In this document: positions 1 to 7,680 of the stretch, piece after piece
Position numbering within the stretch: position 1 is the stretch's first letter
Layout of the letters: every line of letters begins with the position of its first letter
Assembly: GCA_001632435.1 (NCBI GenBank)
Contig: KV424181.1
Span: 1-17,080, forward strand
DNA from: Calocera cornea HHB12733
Taxonomy: Eukaryota > Basidiomycota > Dacrymycetes > Dacrymycetales > Dacrymycetaceae
Direction: 5' to 3'
DNA: 17,080 bases
Made by a program: the position numbers and the translations under genes
Notes under the pieces: model-generated
Seen by the model: the letters and a program-made list of their open reading frames with translations, nothing else
Database searches by the model: none
Told to the model about the DNA's origin: nothing

Positions 1-53
1 CGCTCTTCGTCGCGTCCCTAGCTTACATAAGCTGGATCTGTACAGTACCTAGT

Positions 54-74
54 GAGGCGCGCGACGCGCGCCTC
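54..74. repeat. GC-rich perfect hairpin
   Basis: Two 10-bp arms, GAGGCGCGCG and CGCGCGCCTC, flank a single central A at 64. It lies outside the candidate left end of the Harbinger element. Function unknown; it could be a chance GC-rich palindrome or part of an older element end. Confidence 0.6.
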
Positions 75-180
75 TCCTACTTCGCATGCCAACACCGTGA
101 TCTGTCGTATCTTGGGGTGTAATCTGCCTAGATACCTCCGTCAGAATGTGCAGAGATCAGGGACGTGTTCGGCACCAGAA

Positions 181-198
181 AATCTCCCAGATTGTGCA
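181..198 (+). repeat. Left inner inverted repeat of the Harbinger element
   Basis: AATCTCCCAGATTGTGCA matches the reverse complement of 2745-2762 at 17 of 18 positions. It lies 69 bp upstream of the Myb-like start codon. It could be a terminal or a subterminal transposase-binding repeat. Confidence 0.7.
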
Positions 199-267
199 CC
201 GTGATCTACACCAAAGCCCAGATACTGGTCCAGAGGTATATCTGCGCAATCTCCAACCTTCACGATC

Positions 268-1357
268 ATGACCAAGAGAAAGCGGACTTCACCAACCAAG
301 GGAGCTCCCCCTGCAGCCAAACAGAGATGGACAACTGCTGAAGAAGAGGAGCTCGTCGACCAGCTCTGCATACAGCAAGCAAATGGCCACCAAGCGGAGA
401 ATGGCTGGAAGACTGTCGCCTGGACCGCATGCATACTGCACCTCGCCGAGATGTTCCCACAGAAAGCAGATGAGAGGAAAGAGATGAACCATCTCAAGAC
501 ACGTTGGCAAACAGTGTGTCAGGCTGCGCAACCTGTAGAATCCCCTGAGCTGACGGACATGCAGCTGAAGAAGAACTGGAAGATTGTGAAGCAACTCCGT
601 GCGCAGTCTGGGTTTGGCTGGGATGAGGCTGCACAAATGGTCACAGCTGAGGAAGAGGTCTGGGATGCGTATCTTGCTGTGCGTTGTTCATAGTTGCCTG
701 CAAACAATCAGCTCACTGTCTGGACAGATTCATGAGGATGCGCAGCCTTTCCGGGGACGACCCTTCCCTCTCTTTGACAAGCTTTCAGCACTCATTGAGC
801 CGGTTACCGCAATTGGCACTCATGCCCTTCATCTTGGATCAGTTTCAACTCCGGACGCCAACAGATATGAAGCGCAGCCTGATGAAGATGAGGATGAGGA
901 AGACGGGCTCAGTGATGCATCAAGACTGCGCAGACAACGTGCTGCAACACCCTCTGCACCGATGCAAAAGCGCTTGCGGCCATCCGGCGCCCAAGGCTTT
1001 CTTGCCATGGCCGATGCTGTGAAAGAGCTATCACAGGCAATGGCCAGCGCAAACTCGGGCATTGTTGGATCTCCAGAGCGGCATCGAAAAGCAGTCCAGA
1101 TGCTTGAGGCGGAGAGCACATTCTCTGACGAGGAGCTGGTTATTGCCATCAACCTATTCACTCATAACCGAGCCATTGGTGATAGCTATGCAGCTATCAC
1201 AGGATCCAGGCTGCGCACCCTTTGGCTGCATACAAAGCTAGATGAAGAGGCTGCGCGTGTTACAGCAAATGCAGGTTTCATGCATCTTAGCGCATCCTCT
1301 GGAGGCGCAGACTATAGCTCATATAGTGACTCTCCATTTCTGCCTAACGACCCCTAG
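268..1357 (+). CDS. Myb/SANT-like DNA-binding protein of the Harbinger element
   Basis: The proposed mRNA joins 268-513, 565-678 and 728-1357 and encodes 329 residues. The N-terminal half is a Myb/SANT-like domain of the Harbinger-associated type. It shows KQRWTTAEEEELVDQL, then HLKTRWQT joined to LKKNWKIVKQL, then QSGFGWDE, VWDAYLA and PFRGRPFPLFD, all typical family landmarks. The second half has an acidic stretch (DEDEDEEDG) and an RLRRQR basic patch. Intron 679-727 (GTGCGT, CTCAC branch, CAG) is required to stay in frame. Intron 514-564 (51 nt, GTGTGT, GCTGAC, TGCAG) has no stop and is a multiple of three, so a naive call would keep it, but removing it restores the family sequence. In rice Ping and zebrafish Harbinger the homologous protein binds subterminal DNA and helps import the transposase. 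The gene ends inside the 3' end of the transposase gene on the other strand. Confidence 0.85.
514..564 (+). other. Stop-free 51-nt intron inside the Myb/SANT domain
   Basis: Starts GTGTGTCAGG, has a GCTGAC branch-like site 15 nt before the end, and finishes TGCAG. It is phase 0 and a multiple of three. Retaining it would put 17 extra residues between TRWQT and LKKNW, where family members are contiguous. It carries the element's CAGGCTGCGCA 11-mer at 520-530. Confidence 0.75.
679..727 (+). other. 49-nt intron of the Myb-like gene
   Basis: GTGCGT donor, CTCAC branch at 712-716 and CAG acceptor. It is phase 0. Without splicing the frame stops at 691. With splicing, WDAYLA joins IHEDAQPFRG, as expected for the family. 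It does not contain the CAGGCTGCGCA motif. Confidence 0.85.
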
Positions 1358-2717
1358 TATAGCTCAAGTAACTTGCCCACATGTCCTCTGCAATGCGATC
1401 ACGTCTTTCGTTTGCCCGAGTGGCCTCTGCACTACTAACCCCTCCACTCCGGACTCCAGGAACATTGCGTGGCATGAGCAGCTCGTCGTCGTCTTGTGAC
1501 TCGTCATCAGCCAAGTCATTGACATCATGTGTCCGAATGAAGTTGTGAATGACTGCGCAGCCTGGAACAATGCGTGCTTGAGTCTCAATTGGATACTCAC
1601 TGCCATATCGCAGGATGCGAAAGCGATTCTTGAAGATGCCAAATATCCGTTCCACAACATTGCGAGCTTGTGCATGACGCAGGTTGAATAGCTCCTTTGC
1701 AGTTGCAGGTCTGCAATAGTGTCAAGGATGCGCAGCCTGGCAGGGCAGTAATGATGAACACACCTTCCAGTCTGCGCTATTGCCCATTCACAAAGGTGAT
1801 AGCGGACACCACGGTAGGGAACAAGCAGCCCATCAGAGTGCGCAAATCCTGCATCGGCAAGGTAGTACTTTCCGGCTGGGATGGCCAAGTCTTCGCCATG
1901 TGCCTTGTCAAAGAGGGTGCTGTCCGCCATGCTGCCCTCCCACCCGGAAAGGATGTAACAGAATCGCAAGTCAAATGTACAGGCTGCAAGTATGTTCAGG
2001 CTGAGCCCACCCTTTCGGTTGCGGTAGCGTGGTCGTTCCTGAGCAGAAGGATAGGCAGTGATATGCGAGCCGTCAATTGCAGCAAGACAGTCCTTGAAAA
2101 ACGGATACAGCTTTGTGTCGGAACTGATTTCGCTCGGGACTTGGTTTTCCGGTAGCCGAACATAGGAGTTGTACACCACAGGGGAGGTGAGGATGCGCAG
2201 GACGCGGTGGAACACACTATGACTGGGTCAGTGCCAGGCTGCGCAGCCTGAGGGTAACGCACAGTGATACAGTATCTCCGCTCCTCTGAAAGAGCTCTTG
2301 TAAGCCTCGGTTTGACTCTCCATTCCGGATGGCAACCAAGAAGAGCGCAACCTGCTCTTCCAAGCCAAGGAATCGAGAGCGTCGCAAGTTGCCTACAGAA
2401 AAGAGCATCCAGCAAAGCTTTGTGAACACATGCTTGTGCATTCCAAGAGTGTCACGTATACGGCTTGCTGGTGCATGCAAGAGTTCTTGAATCCAGGCTG
2501 CGCCGGTCCGGACAGAAGTATGCCGCAATTGCTTTGTTTGATATTGCTTCATGACTAGCTGTATTGCTGCGATCACACTGTATATGGTAGCATGGCTGGC
2601 AGACCGGACTTGTTGCAAGTGAAGAGCCCGTGTGTGTTGCTGAACAGTTGTGCGTGCAGCCATTGTCATCGTCAGGATCCAGGAGTCGGAAGCAGACTCT
2701 GCCAGATTTTGCAGCAT
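1344..2717 (-). CDS. PIF/Harbinger DDE transposase
   Basis: The proposed mRNA joins 2717-2263, 2216-1764 and 1710-1344 and encodes 424 residues. It is the nuclease that excises and inserts the element. The order is an N-terminal helical region with LGLEEQVALFLVAI and the FQRSGDTVS landmark at the exon 1 end, then the DDE_Tnp_4-type catalytic core. The likely catalytic residues are D200 in AAIDGSHI, D250 in GWEGSMADS and E323 in NLRHAQARNVVERIFGIFK. HNFIR and an acidic stretch (ADDESQDDDE) follow. Both introns are needed: 2262-2217 (GTGCGT...CTGAC...TAG, phase 2) and 1763-1711 (GTGTGT...TTGAC...GCAG, phase 2). The start at 2717 is the first ATG in the open frame; ATGs at 2669 and 2663 are alternatives, since 2717 lies only 28 bp inside the inner inverted repeat. 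No frameshift or missing catalytic residue is seen. Confidence 0.88.
1711..1763 (-). other. 53-nt intron 2 of the Harbinger transposase
   Basis: On the minus strand it begins GTGTGTTC, has TTGAC near the end and finishes TTGCAG. It splits an Arg codon and joins CEWAIAQTGR to PATAKELFNLRH, restoring the family sequence before the catalytic Glu. It contains CAGGCTGCGCA on the minus strand (1739-1729). Confidence 0.85.
2217..2262 (-). other. 46-nt intron 1 of the Harbinger transposase
   Basis: On the minus strand it begins GTGCGTTACC, has CTGAC and finishes CATAG. It joins SGDTVS to VFHRVLR, as expected for the family. It contains the 16-bp palindrome CAGGCTGCGCAGCCTG (2235-2250). Confidence 0.85.
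2235..2250. repeat. Palindrome CAGGCTGCGCAGCCTG
   Basis: A perfect 16-bp palindrome inside transposase intron 1. It is the full symmetric form of the 11-mer CAGGCTGCGCA repeated through the Harbinger element, with copies also at 520-530, 1207-1217, 1554-1564, 1729-1739 and 2769-2779. Confidence 0.9.
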
Positions 2718-2739
2718 GCCGAACGGTCCCTTGACCTCT

Positions 2740-2755
2740 CAGATTGCGCAATCTG
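2740..2755. repeat. Palindrome CAGATTGCGCAATCTG overlapping the right inverted repeat
   Basis: A perfect 16-bp palindrome with the same TGCGCA core as the internal motif. It overlaps the right inner inverted repeat and sits 23 bp upstream of the transposase start at 2717. Inferred to be a protein-binding site or an element-end feature. Confidence 0.8.
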
Positions 2756-2762
2756 GGAGATT
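2745..2762 (-). repeat. Right inner inverted repeat of the Harbinger element
   Basis: The reverse complement reads AATCTCCCAGATTGCGCA and matches 181-198 except for one base. A CAGGCTGCGCA copy lies just outside it at 2769-2779. Confidence 0.7.
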
Positions 2763-2834
2763 GCAACCTGCGCAGCCTGCCATACCCCCAGATACAATCT
2801 CTGACAATACGCGCCAAAGTTACCGAACAGGCTC

Positions 2835-3672
2835 TTACTGATGTTGGCTGGAGTGGAGGTGGAACGAAAGGGTCAGACGACCGGCCATCTGAGCTGATAT
2901 CCAACATGGCTGAGAGTTGCCTGTGCATATGCGGTGAGCGGTCACTCTGCACTCCAGTGAAGGGGGTGAGCTTACTTGGGACGAGGACATCAGCACGGGG
3001 AGACAACTTGACCGCCCTGGGAACGCTTACCCGGGAAGGCAGGGTGCACGGAGGCAGATGCGGGGACTGCCGCCTTTTTCCAAGGGTTTCCTTCGTCCAA
3101 TCAGTTGGAGACTCGTCTCTTTGTGTGTTTTCTCGGAGTCCTCAGCTCGTCGTACGCCAAGCGACATGAAAAGACATTTATTGTTCCTTACCTCGGTCTC
3201 TAGAACTCTTTGAGAGAAGGGAGACGAATCACATGAGGCTCGGAGATGCGTTCAGGTCCCGTATCGGATGGTGTCAGTTGGGTGACTGCCTTATCACCGC
3301 GCCTCAAGGTCGCTCTGCGCGAACCTTTGACATCAACGGTCTACAAGCTCTGCTCGGAGGGGCGCCTGGTCGTGTTGACGGCTGATCCAATTAGTCTGAT
3401 TGTACATCGGGTAACAGCTGGATGTGTGCAACTCAATCACTTCTCACCACCATACCCTCGCCCAACAGGGTTTCGGAGTAGCCTCAATCCGAATTTGTGT
3501 GCAGCTCTTTCATCAACAGTCACACTAATACTCTGTGGGGTCTTCCTCATATTCCACCAGTCCTGGTTTGGACAGATCATGTCACTCTGACACATCAACA
3601 TCTACCCTTACATTGCTTGTTTGCCTTGTGCAAACTTGAGCTCTACCTCATTGCGCATCCACAATGATGTCC
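2835..3672 (+). repeat. Duplicated promoter/5'-leader segment, copy 1
   Basis: A diverged direct repeat of about 6740-7680. Co-linear shared blocks include GGCCATCTGAGCTG, GACTGCCGCCTTTTTCC, GAGACTCGTCTCTTTG, CTGCCTTATC and ATCAACATCTACCCTTACA, and the segment ends at an ATGTCYCAY start context. Copy 1 lacks about 120 bp that in copy 2 holds the ATAAAAT box. It has a CCAAT motif near 3098. Open frames inside it (for example 2744-3169 and 3246-3590) look non-coding. It begins about 40 bp beyond the Harbinger outer repeat. Confidence 0.85.
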
Positions 3673-4181
3673 CATCATGAGACATTGTTGTTGATGCGCT
3701 CGAAAGATTGGCCTACATGCTTATGACTAAACTTGTAAATGGCATCAACAAACTTGGCACTAATGCTCAGAAGTGTCAGGATCAGCTGAAGGATTGCTTG
3801 TCACGCATGCTTCGCGTGATACCAGATGATGTGGAAGTGTCTGGCGTTCTGGACGTGTAGTCCGGGTTGACGGGCGTGCGCTTAGCGCCCTTGGCCTGGC
3901 ACGCTCGGGTCCTTGCAGCAGGGCAGGAGGCTATTGGCGCGCAGATCTCCTCCACTGCGCAGGGACGAAATACGGCGAGGCAGCCTCCAGAGATGGTCCA
4001 CGCGCATGCAGAGGTCGAAGGAAGCGGGACGGCGGGGACGGTGACAGCAGATGATGAGGGAGGCGCCGATGCGTTGTCTAACGCACTGGGAGCCGATGTC
4101 GAGCCGGCAGCCGACGCAACTTGGCATGCACGTAGAGTGTCGGAAGTGGCTCCGGACCAGGATATGTCTGAGAGCACATAG
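3664..4181 (+). pseudogene. Possible truncated gene downstream of the copy 1 promoter
   Basis: Not recognised. After the leader copy, ATG ATG TCC CAT CAT aligns with the start of the intact gene at 7675, but that frame stops within 20 codons. A one-base shift opens 3681-3860, which reads like a helical protein (DALERLAYMLMTKL, QDQLKDCLSRMLRVIPDDVE). A GTGTCT donor at 3837 and a GGCAG acceptor ending at 3926 would join it in frame to an acidic Ala-rich stretch that stops at 4181 (TVTADDEGGADALSN). The splice and the frameshift are conjecture. It could be a decayed gene that shared a promoter with the 7675 gene, or chance open sequence. No similarity to the 7675 product is visible after the first codons. 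Confidence 0.25.
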
Positions 4182-4439
4182 TACTCTGTATGCGGCAATA
4201 TATTCTCTTGTTTACACGTTTCCAGGACTGGCGGAGCAAGTCTGTTGTAATGTAAGCGAATGGCTCCCACGCGCCCTCATTGGCGACGACACAAGACGCG
4301 GAAGAGCGACCTCTGAGAACAAGACGTTCCCAACAGCACATATACGGTCTACGCAGCAACAGCAGCTGCAGCGGCCCAGCCCCATCTACGTCCATCCCTG
4401 CCTTCGACCTCTCCACCGCCGTTGCAGTTGCCCTTGCAG
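4182..4439. other. Gene-free stretch with CAG/CTG-rich sequence
   Basis: No convincing gene on either strand. It includes an imperfect CAG/GCA-rich patch at about 4352-4375 and pyrimidine-rich DNA leading into the 3' end of the YTM1-like pseudogene. The open frames here are low-complexity. Confidence 0.4.
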
Positions 4440-5824
4440 TCGCCTCCGCCCCAATCTCGGCCCCCCCGGTCCCGGTCCTCCAAACCTGCACCTTCTATCC
4501 TCCCCACTAGTCGTCCACAGCCCCTCTCCGCCCTCACCCCTGACCCTCCAGTCCACACAGAGGCATTTCCCGCCTACCCGCTGTGCGCGCACCAGGCTTT
4601 CTCGCGGCGCATGGAGGTACCAGATCTCCAGGATTCGGGGAGAGTCGCTGAGGTGAGGAGATGATGAACGGTAGGGTGCGGGACGAGCGATGATACGGGC
4701 GAGGAGTGCGGGAGGGTGAGCTGTACGGGCGTTGGTGCACGGAGATCGAATATGCAGACGACGCGGTCGGAGGTGCCGGTCGCGAGGAGGGGCACCACAC
4801 CGGCCATCGGCCCCAGGGTAAGGCGCACGCGATACGGAGCGGTCTGGTCGCATGTACGTCAGCAGGTGTGCACCCCGCGCAGAGCAGGAACCAAAACGCA
4901 CCTTAACGACCCCCTGCAACCCCGTGCCAGTATCCCACTCCCTAACAGTGAAGTCCCACCCAGCTGAGAAAATGCTCCGGCCATTCGTGTGCCACGCCGC
5001 CTTCCTGACCCTGCCCTGGTGTCCGCGTAAAACCAGCTCGGGCGCTTTGCGGAACACCTCTCTCGCCTCTTCGCGTTCGGTGGCGGTGGGGGGCAGCTTA
5101 CGCCTCTTCCGTGCCAGGTGGGGAGGGAAGTGATGAAGAGACCGACGACTCTGTCCCAATTTGCTGTGACGAGCCTTGACCCTTGCGCGTTGACGGCGAC
5201 GGACGACACCTGCGCCGAAGAGGTGTGGAACATAGTGAGCAGGCTCGACTCGCCCGCCAGTAGGGAGGTACAGCAGATACACGCTTCGATCGTGCGAGCT
5301 ACTCCCAACGACCTGCCCTTCCACCAGCCCATACTACGCAGGCGCGTTGAAGAACGCTAAGCCTGTCACAGCCCCGCTGTGGGTGCGGGCTGTATGCAGT
5401 AGCTCCTGCCCTTCCGAGTGTATGCGCACGGTATTGTCCGCGCGGTATTGTCGTATGCGCCTGTGAGGATGTGCCGGGGTATGGCGAGGGAGACCGCTGA
5501 CAATCAGTCGTCTTGCTCCCTCGCGTCCTGCTTCGGGGGTAGCACGCTCTGCATGTAATCGACCCCCAATGTCTCTACCACACCTAGCCTCCCAGCGTCG
5601 AGCCATTCTTGTCACCTCGCCCCCAGGAGCGGCCCATGAACGAGGAAGTCGAATCGCACCAGCAGAGAGAGGAGAGGGAGGTGCTGATGAGCTGGGAGAG
5701 CTGGAAGCGGTTGAAGCTGGTTGGGGCGAGGTAGTGCGTAGGCAGGAGGGGCTATGGCGTGCGGGTTGAGAGGCTGAGGGAGATGGTCGGGCCGCGTTGG
5801 GGTGGCGGATGCAGACGTGGCCAT
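4440..5824 (-). pseudogene. Decayed YTM1/WDR12-like WD40 ribosome-biogenesis gene
   Basis: The pieces, in order and in shifting frames, fit Ytm1: an NLE-domain-like start with YALP and then FNRFQLSQLI; FDFLVHGPLL at about 5653-5624, the counterpart of the conserved PFDFL.G.LL; VETLGVDYMQSVLPPK; HILTGAYDNT; HSGAVTGLAFF; a WD repeat with GSRLVTANWDRVVGLF; ARKRRKLPP; LVLRGHQGRV and IFSAGWDFTVREWDTGTG; ATGTSDRVVCIFDLRAP; and GGKCLCVDW near the end. Ytm1 works with Erb1 and Nop7 (PeBoW complex) in 60S subunit maturation. Damage includes an in-frame TGA at 5506-5504, a 14-bp tandem duplication at 5425-5452 that shifts the frame, and further shifts near 5640-5700, 5100, 4840 and 4630. Ytm1 is essential in yeast, so a working copy is expected elsewhere. 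The limits are approximate and some shifts could be unrecognised introns. Confidence 0.75.
5425..5452 (-). repeat. 14-bp tandem duplication breaking the YTM1-like frame
   Basis: CGCACGGTATTGTC is followed directly by CGCGCGGTATTGTC. On the coding (minus) strand this repeats the DNT codons of GAYDNT and shifts the frame. Removing one unit would rejoin the WD repeat to the SEGQELL stretch. Confidence 0.8.
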
Positions 5825-6739
5825 GTTGCTGGGTGGGAAAGAGACGTGTGGTAAGGTGCGCTCGGCTTAGTGGTTCTAGGTCGACAGAGCAATGTCGGTG
5901 ATGCGCAGCGGTGAGGTCGGCTATGCACAGGTTTGAAGTCGGTTATTCACAGCACTGATCCTGTGAAGGCGAAAACTGGGATGCTCGTGTAAGTGTAGAT
6001 GCTCTCACTCGTAATGTGATGACGTCGACGACCGCGGTCAAAGTGGGGATGGGTAGTCGGAAAATGCCGCACGTGCACAAGCGGTGGAATGTGTTGAATC
6101 CAAATAACCGAACGCGTGCGAGCAAGTCAACGACAATGTGGTGAGGAATGCAAATGAGTGCTGGTCGCGGGGCGGGGTGCGCGTCGGGCGGTCGGCGTGT
6201 CGTGCAACAGGCGGGTGGGAGGAGAGGTCGACTATGGAATATGCCCAAGTTGAGTGCGGCGGCGTGAGGTCCAGGTCGCTGACCGTGTGGACAGGTCTGG
6301 CGTGGAAGAGGCACGAGCGCGGCAGCCAGGACGTCCTCGCTGCTGGTCCTGAAACGTTCGTTGGGAAGGTTTGAGCTCGGGCTAGGAGCTGGCGGAACAC
6401 ACTGCGGTGGGCAATTGGGTGCAAGCTCGGCCTCGTAGCCTTTCCCAGAGCCGTATTCTGGTGATGCAGGCGGACCTGTGCACGTACGGTCAGCACCTGC
6501 CTACAATATGCCGAGAAGTACGCACTGTTGGTCATTCATCCCATCCTCAAGCTCTTCTCCGCATCTGAAGCACGATGCATCGTCCACCACGAGCACGGCT
6601 AGATCCTCCCACGCGTCCCTCCGCCAATGCCTGCATGTAGTCCGCATGCGAGAGCCTTGGTCTTTCCCTATCCACCGACCAGCCTGAGGGTAAAGGCAAA
6701 GGACGCCGTCTGTGGTAGTCGATTGTGGACGGCGGGTTG
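5825..6739. other. Anonymous degenerate region with scraps of coding-like sequence
   Basis: No intact gene was recognised. One plus-strand stretch, 6471-6602, reads like protein (LQYAEKYALLVIHPILKLFS) but is closed by stops at 6462 and 6600-6602. The minus-strand open frames at 5943-6314 and 6038-6535 are Pro/Arg/Ser-rich with no motif. It is probably decayed host DNA between the YTM1-like relic and the second copy of the duplicated promoter. Confidence 0.4.
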
Positions 6740-7680
6740 CTTCACTAACATTGGCTCGAGTGGAGGCGGACACAGAGTGACAGACGATCGGCCATCTGAG
6801 CTGTTATCGAGCATGGAGCCGGGAGTTGCTAGTGTATCTGCAGTGAGCGGTCACTTGGTGGGAACGGGGTCTTCAGCACGGGAGAGTGCTACATAGACCG
6901 CCGTGGGAATACATGCATATGGTTACCCGAAAAGGCAAGGCACACGGAGGCAGACGCGGACGGGACTGCCGCCTTTTTCCGAGCGTCTCCTTCGTCCTAT
7001 GGGAGACTCGTCTCTTTGCATGTATTGACTGTCGTACGTCAGCCGCTATAGGAAAGACATTTTCGCTCGCTTACCTCGCTCTTTAGAACACCATGAGAGA
7101 AGGGAGAGGGAACACATGCGGCTCGGAGACGCGTTGAGGTCCTGTGATTGGATGGGCTCAGTCGGGTAACTGCCTTATCGCCGCGCCTCAGGGTCGCGAA
7201 GCAGCCTCAATCCGAATTTGCGGGAATGTTTGGCATCAACGGTCACGCTACAACCTCTGAGGGGCGCGGGGTGGTGTTGATGGCTGAGCAAATCAGTCTG
7301 ACTGTACTTTCGCTCACCGGGCAACTCAATCATGGCTCAACACTACCACCCAAACAGAGTTGCAAAGTAGCCTCGATCGGATTTTTTGCGAAGCTCTTTC
7401 GTCAACAGTCTCCGAGCGGCGCCGAGCTGATCAATCTGGCCACGGTTCGGCTCACAACTGCACGTGGGCATCAACACCACGCCAACACCACACCCTCAGC
7501 CCATAAAATCCTTCGCTCAGGCGCTGCTCAGCCGCAAGTTCGTCTTCCTCTTGTTCCACCACCCCTGGCGAGGACGCGACTGTCCTACTCTGACGACTCA
7601 ACATCTACCCTTACAACACTCGTCTCCCTCGTGCACGCTCGTCCTCTACCTCATCTCCTCCGGCATCAACAGCAATGTCT
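6740..7680 (+). repeat. Duplicated promoter/5'-leader segment, copy 2
   Basis: Direct, diverged copy of 2835-3672. It runs up to the start codon at 7675, so it is the upstream region and 5' leader of the gene that follows. Besides the shared blocks it has an extra AGCCTCAATCCGAATTT near 7203; the aligned site near 7369 has a changed version (AGCCTCGATCGGATTTT), so this copy also carries an internal duplication. Confidence 0.85.
7502..7511 (+). promoter_or_regulatory. TATA-like box upstream of the 7675 gene
   Basis: CATAAAATCC lies about 165 bp before the ATG and about 40-80 bp before a pyrimidine-rich stretch (TCTTCCTCTTGTTCC and onward) that could hold the transcription start. The segment around it is missing from promoter copy 1. 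Assigned by motif only. Confidence 0.4.

Larger units (their letters stand above)
107..2795. mobile_element. PIF/Harbinger-type DNA transposon (approximate limits)
   Basis: The two-gene content is diagnostic of PIF/Harbinger elements: a Myb/SANT-like DNA-binding protein on the plus strand and a DDE transposase on the minus strand, converging on each other. Two nested inverted repeats bracket the genes. The inner pair is 18 bp with one mismatch (181-198 and 2745-2762). The outer pair is 14 bp with two mismatches (107-120 and 2782-2795, GTATCTKGGGGTRT when read inward). Spacing between outer and inner repeats differs on the two sides, and I found no convincing 3-bp target duplication (TWA is usual for this superfamily), so the true ends are uncertain. 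Both genes read open with intact catalytic residues. The element may be autonomous or only recently inactive. Confidence 0.8.

Noticed and set aside
1697..2155. A 152-codon plus-strand gene
   Set aside because: It is the antisense of the Harbinger transposase catalytic exon, whose minus-strand reading has the DDE landmarks.
3246..3590. A plus-strand gene inside promoter copy 1
   Set aside because: The frame is not conserved in the aligned copy 2, where the homologous DNA is upstream and leader sequence.
4051..4656. A plus-strand gene of about 200 codons
   Set aside because: Pro/Ser/Arg low-complexity translation opposite the YTM1-like relic. It has no motif and no convincing start context.
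4386..5324. A single 312-codon minus-strand gene
   Set aside because: The open frame crosses several points where WD40 similarity moves to another frame, with junk translation (Arg/Pro-rich) between good segments. It is better read as a pseudogene in pieces.
2835..7680. The two 840-940 bp direct repeats as LTRs of a retrotransposon
   Set aside because: The DNA between them has no gag, protease, reverse transcriptase or integrase; it holds a minus-strand WD40 relic instead. The copies are strongly diverged, with unequal indels, and stop at a start codon. I saw no primer-binding site or polypurine tract.
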